Source: Lachnospiraceae bacterium (GTDB lineage Bacteria > Bacillota > Clostridia > Lachnospirales > Lachnospiraceae). Taken from it: a stretch of 54,806 nt of DNA. This document shows, piece after piece, positions 33,501 to 40,261 of the stretch. Under the pieces are notes generated by a model that was not told where the DNA came from, did not search any database, and saw nothing but the letters and a program-made list of their open reading frames with translations. The position numbers and the translations under genes are program-made. Position 1 is the stretch's first letter. Every line of letters starts with the position of its first letter. Where the stretch lies: assembly GCA_017518185.1 (NCBI GenBank), contig JAFWWB010000026.1, forward strand, positions 1 through 54,806, given 5' to 3'.

Positions 33501-34084
33501 GGCAGAGTCGCATTCTTGGTCTTTTTGCGGCTTACCACCAGGAAGTTCTCCATGTTACGGTCATTATCGGACACCGCGCAGAAGCCCCTGTATTCGGTAA
33601 GGTAAGATGAGTCCGTGCCCTTGAGCACGTATCTGAAGGCCGGGGAATAGAAAAGCTCCCTTGCTTCTGCCCAGTCGGCCTTTGCAAGGTTCGCAAAATG
33701 AAAAAGATTTCTGATCTCTCCAAGAGATGAACCGGGCTGTCTGCCTCCCACTGCTATCCTGTAGGGCAGTTCATACTCCCCGGCAGTGCTTATCACGGCC
33801 AGACTGCCCGTATGGGTACTGTCATACTGCATCCCGCCGGAGTTCACCTTATACCGGATCTCCACGCTCTTTCCGTAGAATTCCTCCTGTTCCGGAAGGA
33901 AACGCGGGTCGTCGGAATAGATATAACCTCTCACCGGCTCTTCCGCAAAGATGGAAAAGCTTCCGTATATGGTGCGTTCGGGAACGGTCTCGCACACTAT
34001 CTCCTCTGTGGAGAAGGTAAGCCGGGGCCTTTCCTTTCCGAAATCGTAGTTATTTGCAAGTATTTTCTCAAGAACCGCTTTCAT
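30506..34084 (-). CDS. Very large conserved protein (DUF5717-like), repeat-rich
   Basis: A 1192-residue protein without signal peptide or membrane helix. The first about 300 residues look beta-rich and Ig-like (MKAVLEKILANNYDFGKERP at the start). The remainder is mostly helical, TPR-like repeats with frequent YxxxL patterns (about 300-1000), ending in a charged domain (YRKEEMRHVYGGIF). From memory it resembles DUF5717 proteins of Lachnospiraceae; not verified. The ATG at 34084 has no ribosome site and lies ten bases from a consensus -10 box, so the mRNA is probably near-leaderless. It leads a four-gene operon with an Hsp70-like, a TPR and a membrane scaffold protein. Confidence 0.72.
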   Translation of the reverse strand: MKAVLEKILANNYDFGKERPRLTFSTEEIVCETVPERTIYGSFSIFAEEPVRGYIYSDDPRFLPEQEEFYGKSVEIRYKVNSGGMQYDSTHTGSLAVISTAGEYELPYRIAVGGRQPGSSLGEIRNLFHFANLAKADWAEARELFYSPAFRYVLKGTDSSYLTEYRGFCAVSDNDRNMENFLVVSRKKTKNATLPETDRIEMVLPRKSVRRHIKLTREGWGYIEIRIRTEGEFLSAEKELLTGADFSGNVALLEFDIDRDALIPGENRGALILTEGLDERRVEIVINAPREEPDHGGKFRRLKLMEHYLDHRCKRTSGQEWARASEQLIFEQLMNDPDDLEYRLYQVQLYIDMNRLEEAGTILERLDMLCEGRKLPPEQEAYRLYLMGLYAGDEVFTKELSARVEELYRDNEGSWRLAWAYMNMDESFDRNDRKRWLLIKSLYEEYGSCSPVMMLEAFRIIDQAPKRMDSIGGFELALVAFALRQGIMTKEFRERFALLSMEVHSFNRFMFELLTQCYEPDKSVALLEAICLHMIRGNLYGKEYFPWYQEAVERELRLSRLYEYYMMSVEPGFKGSLPRIVLMYFAYRSPLDAERKALLYANVIRHRGEYSELYEQYLQAATEFAAGQIVSGRIDDNLAYIYKKLLSGRKQEQEITDAYTDMLFVEKVSITSGSFANVVLVYDNLKDEERYPIVDGTAYVPVYSDRVCILLEDAEGVRYPDEGLYTRQKMIKDRISISRLCSREDPGTGILLYMAEQGGEALSVNAENAAWLYRLSLRDEIDEDYRVKLMLALLEYYFDNDDYPMLDDLLPRFDPVALSGVERETVVRIMVARGAYSEAFDWIVRCGVEGIDTKVLVRLCDRIMAHNDQEYDIDLLRLCKYIFKNGRYDGEILEYLLLYEKGSLKELKELWRAADSFALDVQRLLDNMMLQLLFTGEDMSEKTSIYLEHLAGGMSEDLERAYLARLSYDYFIKQEKIDEKCFDRAAYLYGLNEDLLLITVLAYLKSRESRALSGMLKHDEKCLASDLLCQLRSRGIFFPFFTSFSGIVPAYRAMSGFSFIEYRGREDSQVILHYVRETEGGEPEEYRKEEMRHVYGGIFVKSFLLFYGERIRYYITEEDGRTQKLTRSSLLEYRDEERSGDEDRFTMINNVAIARSMGDDQAFMKLYEEYDKKAYLADRLFTPLSVKKEGGR

Positions 34085-34094
34085 ACAGTGTGAT

Positions 34095-34123
34095 ATTATA
34101 ACATTTTGTATACAAAAAAACAA
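34095..34123 (-). promoter_or_regulatory. Promoter of the 1192-residue protein operon
   Basis: Minus strand TTGTTT (34118-34123), 17 bases, consensus TATAAT (34095-34100), ten bases before the ATG. The -35 is formed by the first T run of the preceding terminator. The spacer contains a perfect 14-base palindrome. Confidence 0.7.
34104..34117. promoter_or_regulatory. 14-base palindrome in the promoter spacer
   Basis: TTTTGTATACAAAA, perfect, fills most of the gap between the -35 and -10 boxes. A dimeric regulator bound here would cover the promoter. It could also be chance in an A/T-rich spacer. Confidence 0.5.
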
Positions 34124-34148
34124 TGAGCTGTCCGAAGACAGCCCACTG
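34114..34148 (-). terminator. Terminator of the htpG-lipoprotein unit
   Basis: Minus strand CAGTGGGCTGTC - TTCG - GACAGCTCATTG, a 12-base stem with two G-T pairs and a stable UUCG loop, followed by seven T. Its T run overlaps the next promoter. Confidence 0.92.
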
Positions 34149-34174
34149 ATTTTTTTGCGTTATGATCTTATTTC

Positions 34175-35740
34175 TCAAACTCCCTCAAAGATCTCCTCAT
34201 AGAAGGAAGTGAATTCACTCTCTTCCCAGTTATATGCGTCGCCGGGCAGATTGACAACCACCCAGTTGTCACCGTAATCACCAACCGAATACTTGAACAC
34301 GATGTATGCGGAAGCGCTGGAGAAATCACCCTCTGCTTCATCCCAGGTTCCGTCCACAGCCGCGTAAACCTCATACCAGTCGCCATCGGTACCTCTGGTA
34401 GCCGTGCCCAGGTCGATAAGGGATCTCACATTGTTGTCATCTCCGAAGACAACATACTGCGTATAGGACTCTCCGTCATCTCCCTCGTATTCTGTGACCT
34501 CTCCGGTGTTCAGCACATCATCCCAGCTCTCCCAGGAGGAGGTACTGACATAGTAGTAATCATAGGTGTCGGGATCGGTGAACCACAGGCTGTAGAGACC
34601 GTTATCGGAATCAGCCTCATAACCGTCTGCGGGGAAGACATTCACTACCGGCTCATCATCATAATCATAAAGGGTGTAGCTGCCGTCGGCATTGGGCTCA
34701 CGCACTTCATCATCGGGAAGCTCATCATCGGTGACCTCCTCGATCTCCATGCCCTCAAGGGGATCCTCATCCTCTTCAAAGTCTGTCCAGTCATCTTCGT
34801 CTTCGTCCTCGTCGTCGTAATCGTATCCGCCGAAGCCTGCTTCTACAGCCTCATCGATAACGTCATCGGGAACCTCGACCTCTACATCATCCCAATCGGA
34901 GAAGGTGATGCTTATGTTCAGAGCGGAGATCTCAACACCTATCTCATCGAGATCCACTCCCAGAGAACCGACCATATCGCCCAGGCTCTCTTCAGCCTTG
35001 TCCTTGAGCGCATCCACATCGATGCCGGAAAGGTCAAGATCCAGCTGTACACATCTGCCGCTTGCCTTGGAAGCATAGATAGTAGCATCAAAGTTGATGC
35101 AGGAAAGATAATCCTTTACCACATCCATGTCAACGCCGGCATCCTCTGCCTCATCGGTAAGATCGGAGGTCGCATCCCAGATCACCTGGATGGCATCGCC
35201 GAACACGTCCGCGCTGTCACTGAGCTTGAGCACATAGCAGTCCTCGCCGCCTGCCTTCTCGGTCTTCTTCTGGAGCTCGGCGCCCTTGAGCACCTCCTTC
35301 ATCTCGTCCCTTACCTTCCCCATGGTCTCCTCATCCAGAGGGTTCTCACCTGCTTCAGCGGTAGTGTAGGTCCACTCGCCGCTGTCGGGATCCTTAATGT
35401 AAGTGGTAACTTCACCGTCATCACTGATGGCATAGCTCTCGGTCTTTACCTTCTGTTCCGATCCCATGGCGCTGACCTTCAGGTCGCAGCTTGCATGAGC
35501 ATCGGATTCATCACTGCCGATACCATCCATCTCAACATCCACAGAACCGCTGGCGGTAAAGTCTACGTCCATACCGCTCATGGATGCCGTAACATCCACA
35601 TCGACGTCCATAGCCATTGCCATTGACTCAGCCTGGTTCTCGTACATTTTGTCGACTACACTCTCTGTAGTCGCACCGCAGCCGCACAGCGCCGCAAGGC
35701 TCAGCGCAGCCGCTCCGATCGCAAAAAACCTTTTCTTCAT
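34175..35740 (-). CDS. Very acidic lipoprotein
   Basis: A 521-residue exported protein with a lipoprotein signal (MKKRFFAIGAAALSLAALCGC, modified Cys at about 21). Residues about 30-290 resemble the LppX/LprG-like or DUF6612-like folds that hold lipids in related lipoproteins (repeated MDVDVDVTASMSGMDVDF strands). A poly-Asp/Glu linker (about 300-345) leads to a C-terminal domain rich in Tyr, Trp and Asp. The overall charge is strongly negative. GGAGGG precedes the ATG by five bases. It starts 16 bases after the htpG stop and shares its transcript, so it should respond to heat through HrcA. The lipid-binding idea is inference. Confidence 0.7.
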   Translation of the reverse strand: MKKRFFAIGAAALSLAALCGCGATTESVVDKMYENQAESMAMAMDVDVDVTASMSGMDVDFTASGSVDVEMDGIGSDESDAHASCDLKVSAMGSEQKVKTESYAISDDGEVTTYIKDPDSGEWTYTTAEAGENPLDEETMGKVRDEMKEVLKGAELQKKTEKAGGEDCYVLKLSDSADVFGDAIQVIWDATSDLTDEAEDAGVDMDVVKDYLSCINFDATIYASKASGRCVQLDLDLSGIDVDALKDKAEESLGDMVGSLGVDLDEIGVEISALNISITFSDWDDVEVEVPDDVIDEAVEAGFGGYDYDDEDEDEDDWTDFEEDEDPLEGMEIEEVTDDELPDDEVREPNADGSYTLYDYDDEPVVNVFPADGYEADSDNGLYSLWFTDPDTYDYYYVSTSSWESWDDVLNTGEVTEYEGDDGESYTQYVVFGDDNNVRSLIDLGTATRGTDGDWYEVYAAVDGTWDEAEGDFSSASAYIVFKYSVGDYGDNWVVVNLPGDAYNWEESEFTSFYEEIFEGV

Positions 35741-35756
35741 AAATTCCCTCCCTTTT

Positions 35757-37838
35757 TTACACGAGCATCCCCATTATCTTATTGCTCCTTGCCACGAACT
35801 TTGCCATGGCCTCGCCTTCCAGCGGCGCATTCTGCAGGAGCGCCAGGTCATAGAGCTGCTCACACAGAAGCTGGACGTTCTCGCCCTCCTTATCTTCAAG
35901 GATCTTCTGCACCAGCTTGTTATTGGCGTTCAGCACCAGGGTGTAGCCTTCCCTGCCCATGTCCCCGAGACCCATACCGCCCATGGAGTACATCTTCATC
36001 ATGTCCTGCATGCGCCTGGTCTGCTCGGAAACAGTGATCATTGAGGAGATGTCCTTGTTCTTCAGCTTCTCGACCTTAACCGTCAGATTATCCTTCTTGA
36101 TGGCCTTCTTGAAGATCTTTGAAAGTTCCTCTGTCTGGGCATCCAATTCTTCCTGCGCCTTCTTCGAAGTCTTCGTCTTCAGGTCGTCGGTGAGCTCGGC
36201 ATCAATGCGCATGAACTTAACACCTTCGTTCTTGCTCTCGAGCTGAGTGATGAAGGGCTGGTCTATCTGATCCTTCAGGATCACCGCATCCTTCCCCGCC
36301 TTCTTGAACATGGCAACATACTGGCTCTGCTGCTTCTCGTCAGTGACATAGTATACCACCTTTTCCTTCTTTTCTTCAAGTGTTTCTTCATTATCTGTGG
36401 TATTTTCATTATCGGGAGCTATCTCTTCCGCTTCTATCTTATTGCCGTCGGCATCCGTGGCCTGCCCTTCCTCAGCTTCGTCACCGGTGTCCACAGGCTT
36501 GACCTCAAGGCATTCCGGCAGGCTCATATACTTTGCGTCCAGATTCTTGAAGAGTATATAATCCGTCATCTTCTGGCAGAACTTGTCATCCTTCAGGCAG
36601 CCGTACTTGATGAAGGGACTGATGTCATCCCAGTACTTCTCATATTCCTCACGCTCGGTCTTGCACATACCGGAAAGCTTGTCAGCCACCTTCTTGGAGA
36701 TATACTCGGATATCTTCTTTACAAAGCCGTCATTCTGCAGCGCACTTCTGGATACATTGAGCGGCAGATCCGGGCAGTCGATGACACCCTTTAAGAGCAT
36801 AAGGTATTCGGGGATGACCTCCTTGATATTGTCCGCTATGAAGACCTGGTTGTTGTAGAGCTTGATCACACCCTCCAGTGAATCGAACTCCATGTTTATC
36901 TTCGGGAAGTAAAGTATGCCCTTTAAGTTGAAAGGATAGTCCATGTTCAGATGTATCCAGAACAGGGGCTCCTTATAATCGTGGAATACCTTTCTGTAGA
37001 ACTCCAGATACTCGTCCCTGCTGCATTCGTTGGGATGCTTTGCCCAGAGAGGAGTGGTGTCGTTTACGGGTACGGGTCTCTTCTTTATCTTAAGCCGCTT
37101 CTTCGGCTCCTCCTTGTCCTCCTCCTTCTTCTCGGGAGTGACATCCTCGAGCACCACATCGTCGTCCCTCTTATCCTCAGCGTCTATGGTCTCGGTAAGC
37201 TCCTCGCCCTTCTTCGTAAGGTATATCTCATAAGGCATGAAGGAGCAGTACTTCTTCACTATCTCCTCTGCCTCATATTTGTTGCAGTACTTAAGGCAGT
37301 CCTCGGAGATGTGGAGTATTATATCGGTACCCACGCTGCTGCGTGCGGAATCCTCCATGGTGTACTCCGTGCCGCCGTCGCAGCGCCAGTGCACGGCCTT
37401 TGCTCCTTCCTTATAGGAAAGAGTATCTATCTCCACTTCATCGGATACCATGAAGCAGGAATAAAAGCCCAGACCGAAGTGGCCTATGATCTGGTCCTCG
37501 TTTGCCTTGTCCTTGTATTTCTCAAGGAAATCCGTTGCGCCGGAGAAGGCGATCTGAGTGATATACTCCTCAACCTCTTCGGGAGTCATGCCCAGACCGT
37601 TATCGCTGATGCGTATGGTCTTGTCCTCGGGGCTTACCTCCACCTCTATCTTTGCCTTATAGTCATCAGGCAGTGTATACTCCCCCATCATCTCCAGTTT
37701 CTTAAGCTTGGTGATGGCGTCACAGCCGTTGCTTATCAGCTCCCTGTAAAAAATATCCTGGTCGCTGTAGAGCCATTTCTTTATGATGGGAAAAATGTTT
37801 TCGCTGTTGATCGAAAGACTACCCTTTTTTTCTGCCAT
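35757..37838 (-). CDS. htpG: Chaperone HtpG (Hsp90)
   Basis: An ATP-driven dimeric chaperone. The 693 residues show the GHKL ATPase motifs (ELISNGCDAITKL, ISDNGLGMT about 78-85, IGHFGLGFYSCFMV), the middle domain (PLFWIHLNMDYPFNLKGILYFP, LPLNVSRSALQND) and a C-terminal dimerisation domain. Two extra charged segments stand out: about 211-260, at the place of the eukaryotic Hsp90 linker, and an acidic one at about 445-493. The ATG at 37838 (MAEKKGSLSIN) follows AAAGGAAG. A strong promoter and a CIRCE element lie upstream. In Bacillus htpG is not an HrcA target, so this control differs. Confidence 0.95.
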   Translation of the reverse strand: MAEKKGSLSINSENIFPIIKKWLYSDQDIFYRELISNGCDAITKLKKLEMMGEYTLPDDYKAKIEVEVSPEDKTIRISDNGLGMTPEEVEEYITQIAFSGATDFLEKYKDKANEDQIIGHFGLGFYSCFMVSDEVEIDTLSYKEGAKAVHWRCDGGTEYTMEDSARSSVGTDIILHISEDCLKYCNKYEAEEIVKKYCSFMPYEIYLTKKGEELTETIDAEDKRDDDVVLEDVTPEKKEEDKEEPKKRLKIKKRPVPVNDTTPLWAKHPNECSRDEYLEFYRKVFHDYKEPLFWIHLNMDYPFNLKGILYFPKINMEFDSLEGVIKLYNNQVFIADNIKEVIPEYLMLLKGVIDCPDLPLNVSRSALQNDGFVKKISEYISKKVADKLSGMCKTEREEYEKYWDDISPFIKYGCLKDDKFCQKMTDYILFKNLDAKYMSLPECLEVKPVDTGDEAEEGQATDADGNKIEAEEIAPDNENTTDNEETLEEKKEKVVYYVTDEKQQSQYVAMFKKAGKDAVILKDQIDQPFITQLESKNEGVKFMRIDAELTDDLKTKTSKKAQEELDAQTEELSKIFKKAIKKDNLTVKVEKLKNKDISSMITVSEQTRRMQDMMKMYSMGGMGLGDMGREGYTLVLNANNKLVQKILEDKEGENVQLLCEQLYDLALLQNAPLEGEAMAKFVARSNKIMGMLV

Positions 37839-37875
37839 TTTGATACACTTCCTTTCGGGATTTATTATACTGACA

Positions 37876-37904
37876 AGTATAAGACCGCCAAAGATAAAAG
37901 TCAA
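37876..37904 (-). promoter_or_regulatory. Promoter of htpG
   Basis: Minus strand TTGACT (37899-37904), 17 bases, TATACT (37876-37881). The untranslated leader would be about 31 bases. Confidence 0.82.
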
Positions 37905-37911
37905 GAAAAAA

Positions 37912-37938
37912 TTAGCACTCGTTTTTATCGAGTGCTAA
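37912..37938. promoter_or_regulatory. CIRCE operator (HrcA) of htpG
   Basis: TTAGCACTC - N9 - GAGTGCTAA, a perfect match to the consensus. It sits eight bases upstream of the -35 box and overlaps the last codons and stop of the preceding PrsA-like gene. Confidence 0.95.
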
Positions 37939-38989
37939 CAAAATATTTTTCATATACGTCAAAGAAGTTCGCCGTATGCACATCCACGGAACCTTCAAAT
38001 CCGATGCTCCCCCAGAGCCCGTCATTCCTGTATATGCTGTGCTCTGCGGCAAAGGCCTCGTATATCGCGGTAAAGGCCGCTTTCTTACGTTCCCTCACGA
38101 TCTCGTCCTTCCTGCCTGTAGTCTGTTCCCTGTCAAAGGTGTTCACACATCGGTAGATAAAATATCCGTCCTCAGTCTCCACTATGTCGCTTATCTCGCC
38201 TTCCGCCAGGTTGGTACAGGCCTGTGCAGCCGCCTCGCTGCCCTGCCCTGCCGCGATGCCTGCGCTGTCCGACGGTGCTTCGTTATAGAGCACACACAGC
38301 GTTGAGAATTCCTCGCCCTCATCAAGCCTTTTCTTTATCCTTTCGGCCTTCTCCAGGGCTCTCTGCTTCGAAGCGGTATCTTTTTCCGTCCTGACGCCCT
38401 CTCCGTCCTCGGTATAGGTAAGAAGTCCTATCTGTTCCACCGCTATTATCCTGGCCTCATCATCGCTGACCTCGGTATTGACATCCGCCGTAAGCTGTTC
38501 GTAAACCTTTTCGGACAGCGCATATTCCTTATACATGCGCGCCACGTCTTCCTTCCTTATCCCGCCGATCGCGCCTATCTCCGGAAGCGTGAGCCCGCTG
38601 AAATACTCCTCTGCCGCCGCCTCCGCCAGCTCTTCCTCTTCCCTGGTCAGGCTGATATCATACTTTGCGGCCAGCAGGTTCATCATCTTGATCTTGGCAA
38701 GCCTTGCCAGCACGGTCTGTCTGATGCTTTCCTCAAGAGTTGAGTCCCCGACCTTCGTATCCCAGATCCCGCTTCCGAAGGCACTTTCATACTGGTCATG
38801 CAGGTTCACCAGATATACCATCACTTCGGAGGAGGTGCAGCTCATATCCTCCACCCTGAAGACCTCATCATCGGCAAAGCCTGTGGTAAGGACTATTCGC
38901 GGCTTCTCACCCTCTCCCTTTCCGCAGCCTGCAAGCGCAGCAGCCGAAAGCAGCATTAACGCGCACAGCAGCGCTGCAGCGCGCCTCAT
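37925..38989 (-). CDS. PrsA/SurA-like lipoprotein foldase
   Basis: A 354-residue exported protein. A signal peptide with lipobox LAGC precedes a SurA_N-type helical region (about 45-165) and a parvulin-type PPIC domain (about 170-285). The PPIC part is seen in AERIKKRLDEGEEFSTLCVLYNEAPSDSAG and EGEISDIVETEDGYFIYRCVNTFD; the classical G-G pair is partly changed. A C-terminal helical tail follows. It probably helps exported proteins fold outside the membrane. The ATG at 38989 overlaps the pepT stop (ATGA). The final codons V-S-T-R are themselves part of the htpG CIRCE element. Confidence 0.8.
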   Translation of the reverse strand: MRRAAALLCALMLLSAAALAGCGKGEGEKPRIVLTTGFADDEVFRVEDMSCTSSEVMVYLVNLHDQYESAFGSGIWDTKVGDSTLEESIRQTVLARLAKIKMMNLLAAKYDISLTREEEELAEAAAEEYFSGLTLPEIGAIGGIRKEDVARMYKEYALSEKVYEQLTADVNTEVSDDEARIIAVEQIGLLTYTEDGEGVRTEKDTASKQRALEKAERIKKRLDEGEEFSTLCVLYNEAPSDSAGIAAGQGSEAAAQACTNLAEGEISDIVETEDGYFIYRCVNTFDREQTTGRKDEIVRERKKAAFTAIYEAFAAEHSIYRNDGLWGSIGFEGSVDVHTANFFDVYEKYFVSTR

Positions 38990-40212
38990 GCGGCCCACTC
39001 CCTGACAAGGCATTTGAGTATCTCTATGGTACTCATCATCTCCTCCACACATAGATATTCATGCTTTCCGTGGAAATTGCCGCCTCCCGTACAGATATTG
39101 GCGCAGGGCAGCCCCATAAAGCTTAAGCGCGACCCGTCGGTGCCTCCCCTGACCGGCTCAACTTCCGGCTCCACTCCCGCCTTTTTCATAGCGGCCCGGG
39201 CTTTTTCCATAACTTCGGGGTGCAGGTCCAGCTTTTCCTTCATATTGTAGTACTGGTCCGTGATCTCTGCCGTGAGCAGCTCCTCGCCATACTTTTTATT
39301 GATCTCCGCAGCCTTATCCGCAAAAAGCCTTTTTCTCGCCTCAAAGCGCTCCCTGTCATGATCTCTTATGATATAGGAGGCTTTGGCGCTTTCCACATCG
39401 CCTCCCATGTCAGTGAGATGGAAAAAGCCCTCGTAGCCCCTTGTGTGCTCGGGCCTTTCCTTTTCCGGGAGCAGCGCATGAAAATCCATGAGGAGCTGCA
39501 GCGCATTGATCATGCGGCCGTATCCTTCCCCGGGATGCACCGACCTGCCCCTTGCGGAAAGCTCTCCTGCTGCCGCATTGAAGGTCTCTCCCGACAGGTC
39601 TCCCAGCCTTCCTCCGTCCACGGTATAGGCAAAGTGGGCTCCGAAGCCGGGCACATCAAAATGATCCACTCCCCTGCCGGTCTCTTCCTCGGCGGTAAAG
39701 GCGATGCAGATGTTTCCGTGCTTCTCTTCTGCGTGCTTAAGGAAATAGTCCGCCATCTCCATTATCTCCGTGACCCCGGCCTTGTCGTCGGAGCCCAGGA
39801 GCGTGGTTCCGTCCGTTACTATGACCGTCTTTCCCTTAAGATCCTTCATCTCCGGAAAATCCGCCATGGGTGTCACTATATGGAGCTCTTCGTTAAGGAC
39901 TATGTCCTCACCGTCAAAGCCTTCGATGATACGGGGCCTGACGTCCTTTCCGCTCATAGCCTCGGAGGTGTCCACATGGGCGATAAATCCCACGGAAGGT
40001 ATGGTGCGCTCCGGACAGTTTGAGGGTATCACCGCATATACGCAGCCGTACTTTTCATCCTGCCTCACGTCCGGCACTCCCATCTCCTTAAGCTGGTCAC
40101 GCAAATGATCCAAAAGCCGGCGCTGTCCCTCCGTGCTGGGATAGGCATCTATGTCGCTCACAGACATGGTGTCATAGCTCACATAATCAAGAAAGCGTTC
40201 TACTGCAGTCAT
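38986..40212 (-). CDS. pepT: Peptidase T (tripeptide aminopeptidase)
   Basis: A cytoplasmic zinc aminopeptidase (M20B) that removes the N-terminal residue of tripeptides. The 408 residues contain all metal and catalytic motifs: IAHVDTS, LLGSDDKAGVTEIM, FTAEEETGRGVDHF, YTVDGGRLGD, VRGGTDGSRLS and GGNFHGKHEYL. AAAGGGAG precedes the ATG. It lies 49 bases after the clpB stop without an obvious promoter or terminator between, so it probably shares the heat-inducible clpB transcript and finishes off peptides from damaged proteins. Confidence 0.96.
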   Translation of the reverse strand: MTAVERFLDYVSYDTMSVSDIDAYPSTEGQRRLLDHLRDQLKEMGVPDVRQDEKYGCVYAVIPSNCPERTIPSVGFIAHVDTSEAMSGKDVRPRIIEGFDGEDIVLNEELHIVTPMADFPEMKDLKGKTVIVTDGTTLLGSDDKAGVTEIMEMADYFLKHAEEKHGNICIAFTAEEETGRGVDHFDVPGFGAHFAYTVDGGRLGDLSGETFNAAAGELSARGRSVHPGEGYGRMINALQLLMDFHALLPEKERPEHTRGYEGFFHLTDMGGDVESAKASYIIRDHDRERFEARKRLFADKAAEINKKYGEELLTAEITDQYYNMKEKLDLHPEVMEKARAAMKKAGVEPEVEPVRGGTDGSRLSFMGLPCANICTGGGNFHGKHEYLCVEEMMSTIEILKCLVREWAA

Positions 40213-40261
40213 TTAACAATACTCCCTTTATGTTCATGATTCGGGCGCAGGGTGCTCGGCA

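Noticed and set aside
36951-38156. 401-codon plus-strand frame across htpG and the PrsA-like gene
   Set aside because: Antisense to htpG, hydrophobic by codon complementarity (Leu-rich), runs through the htpG promoter and CIRCE.
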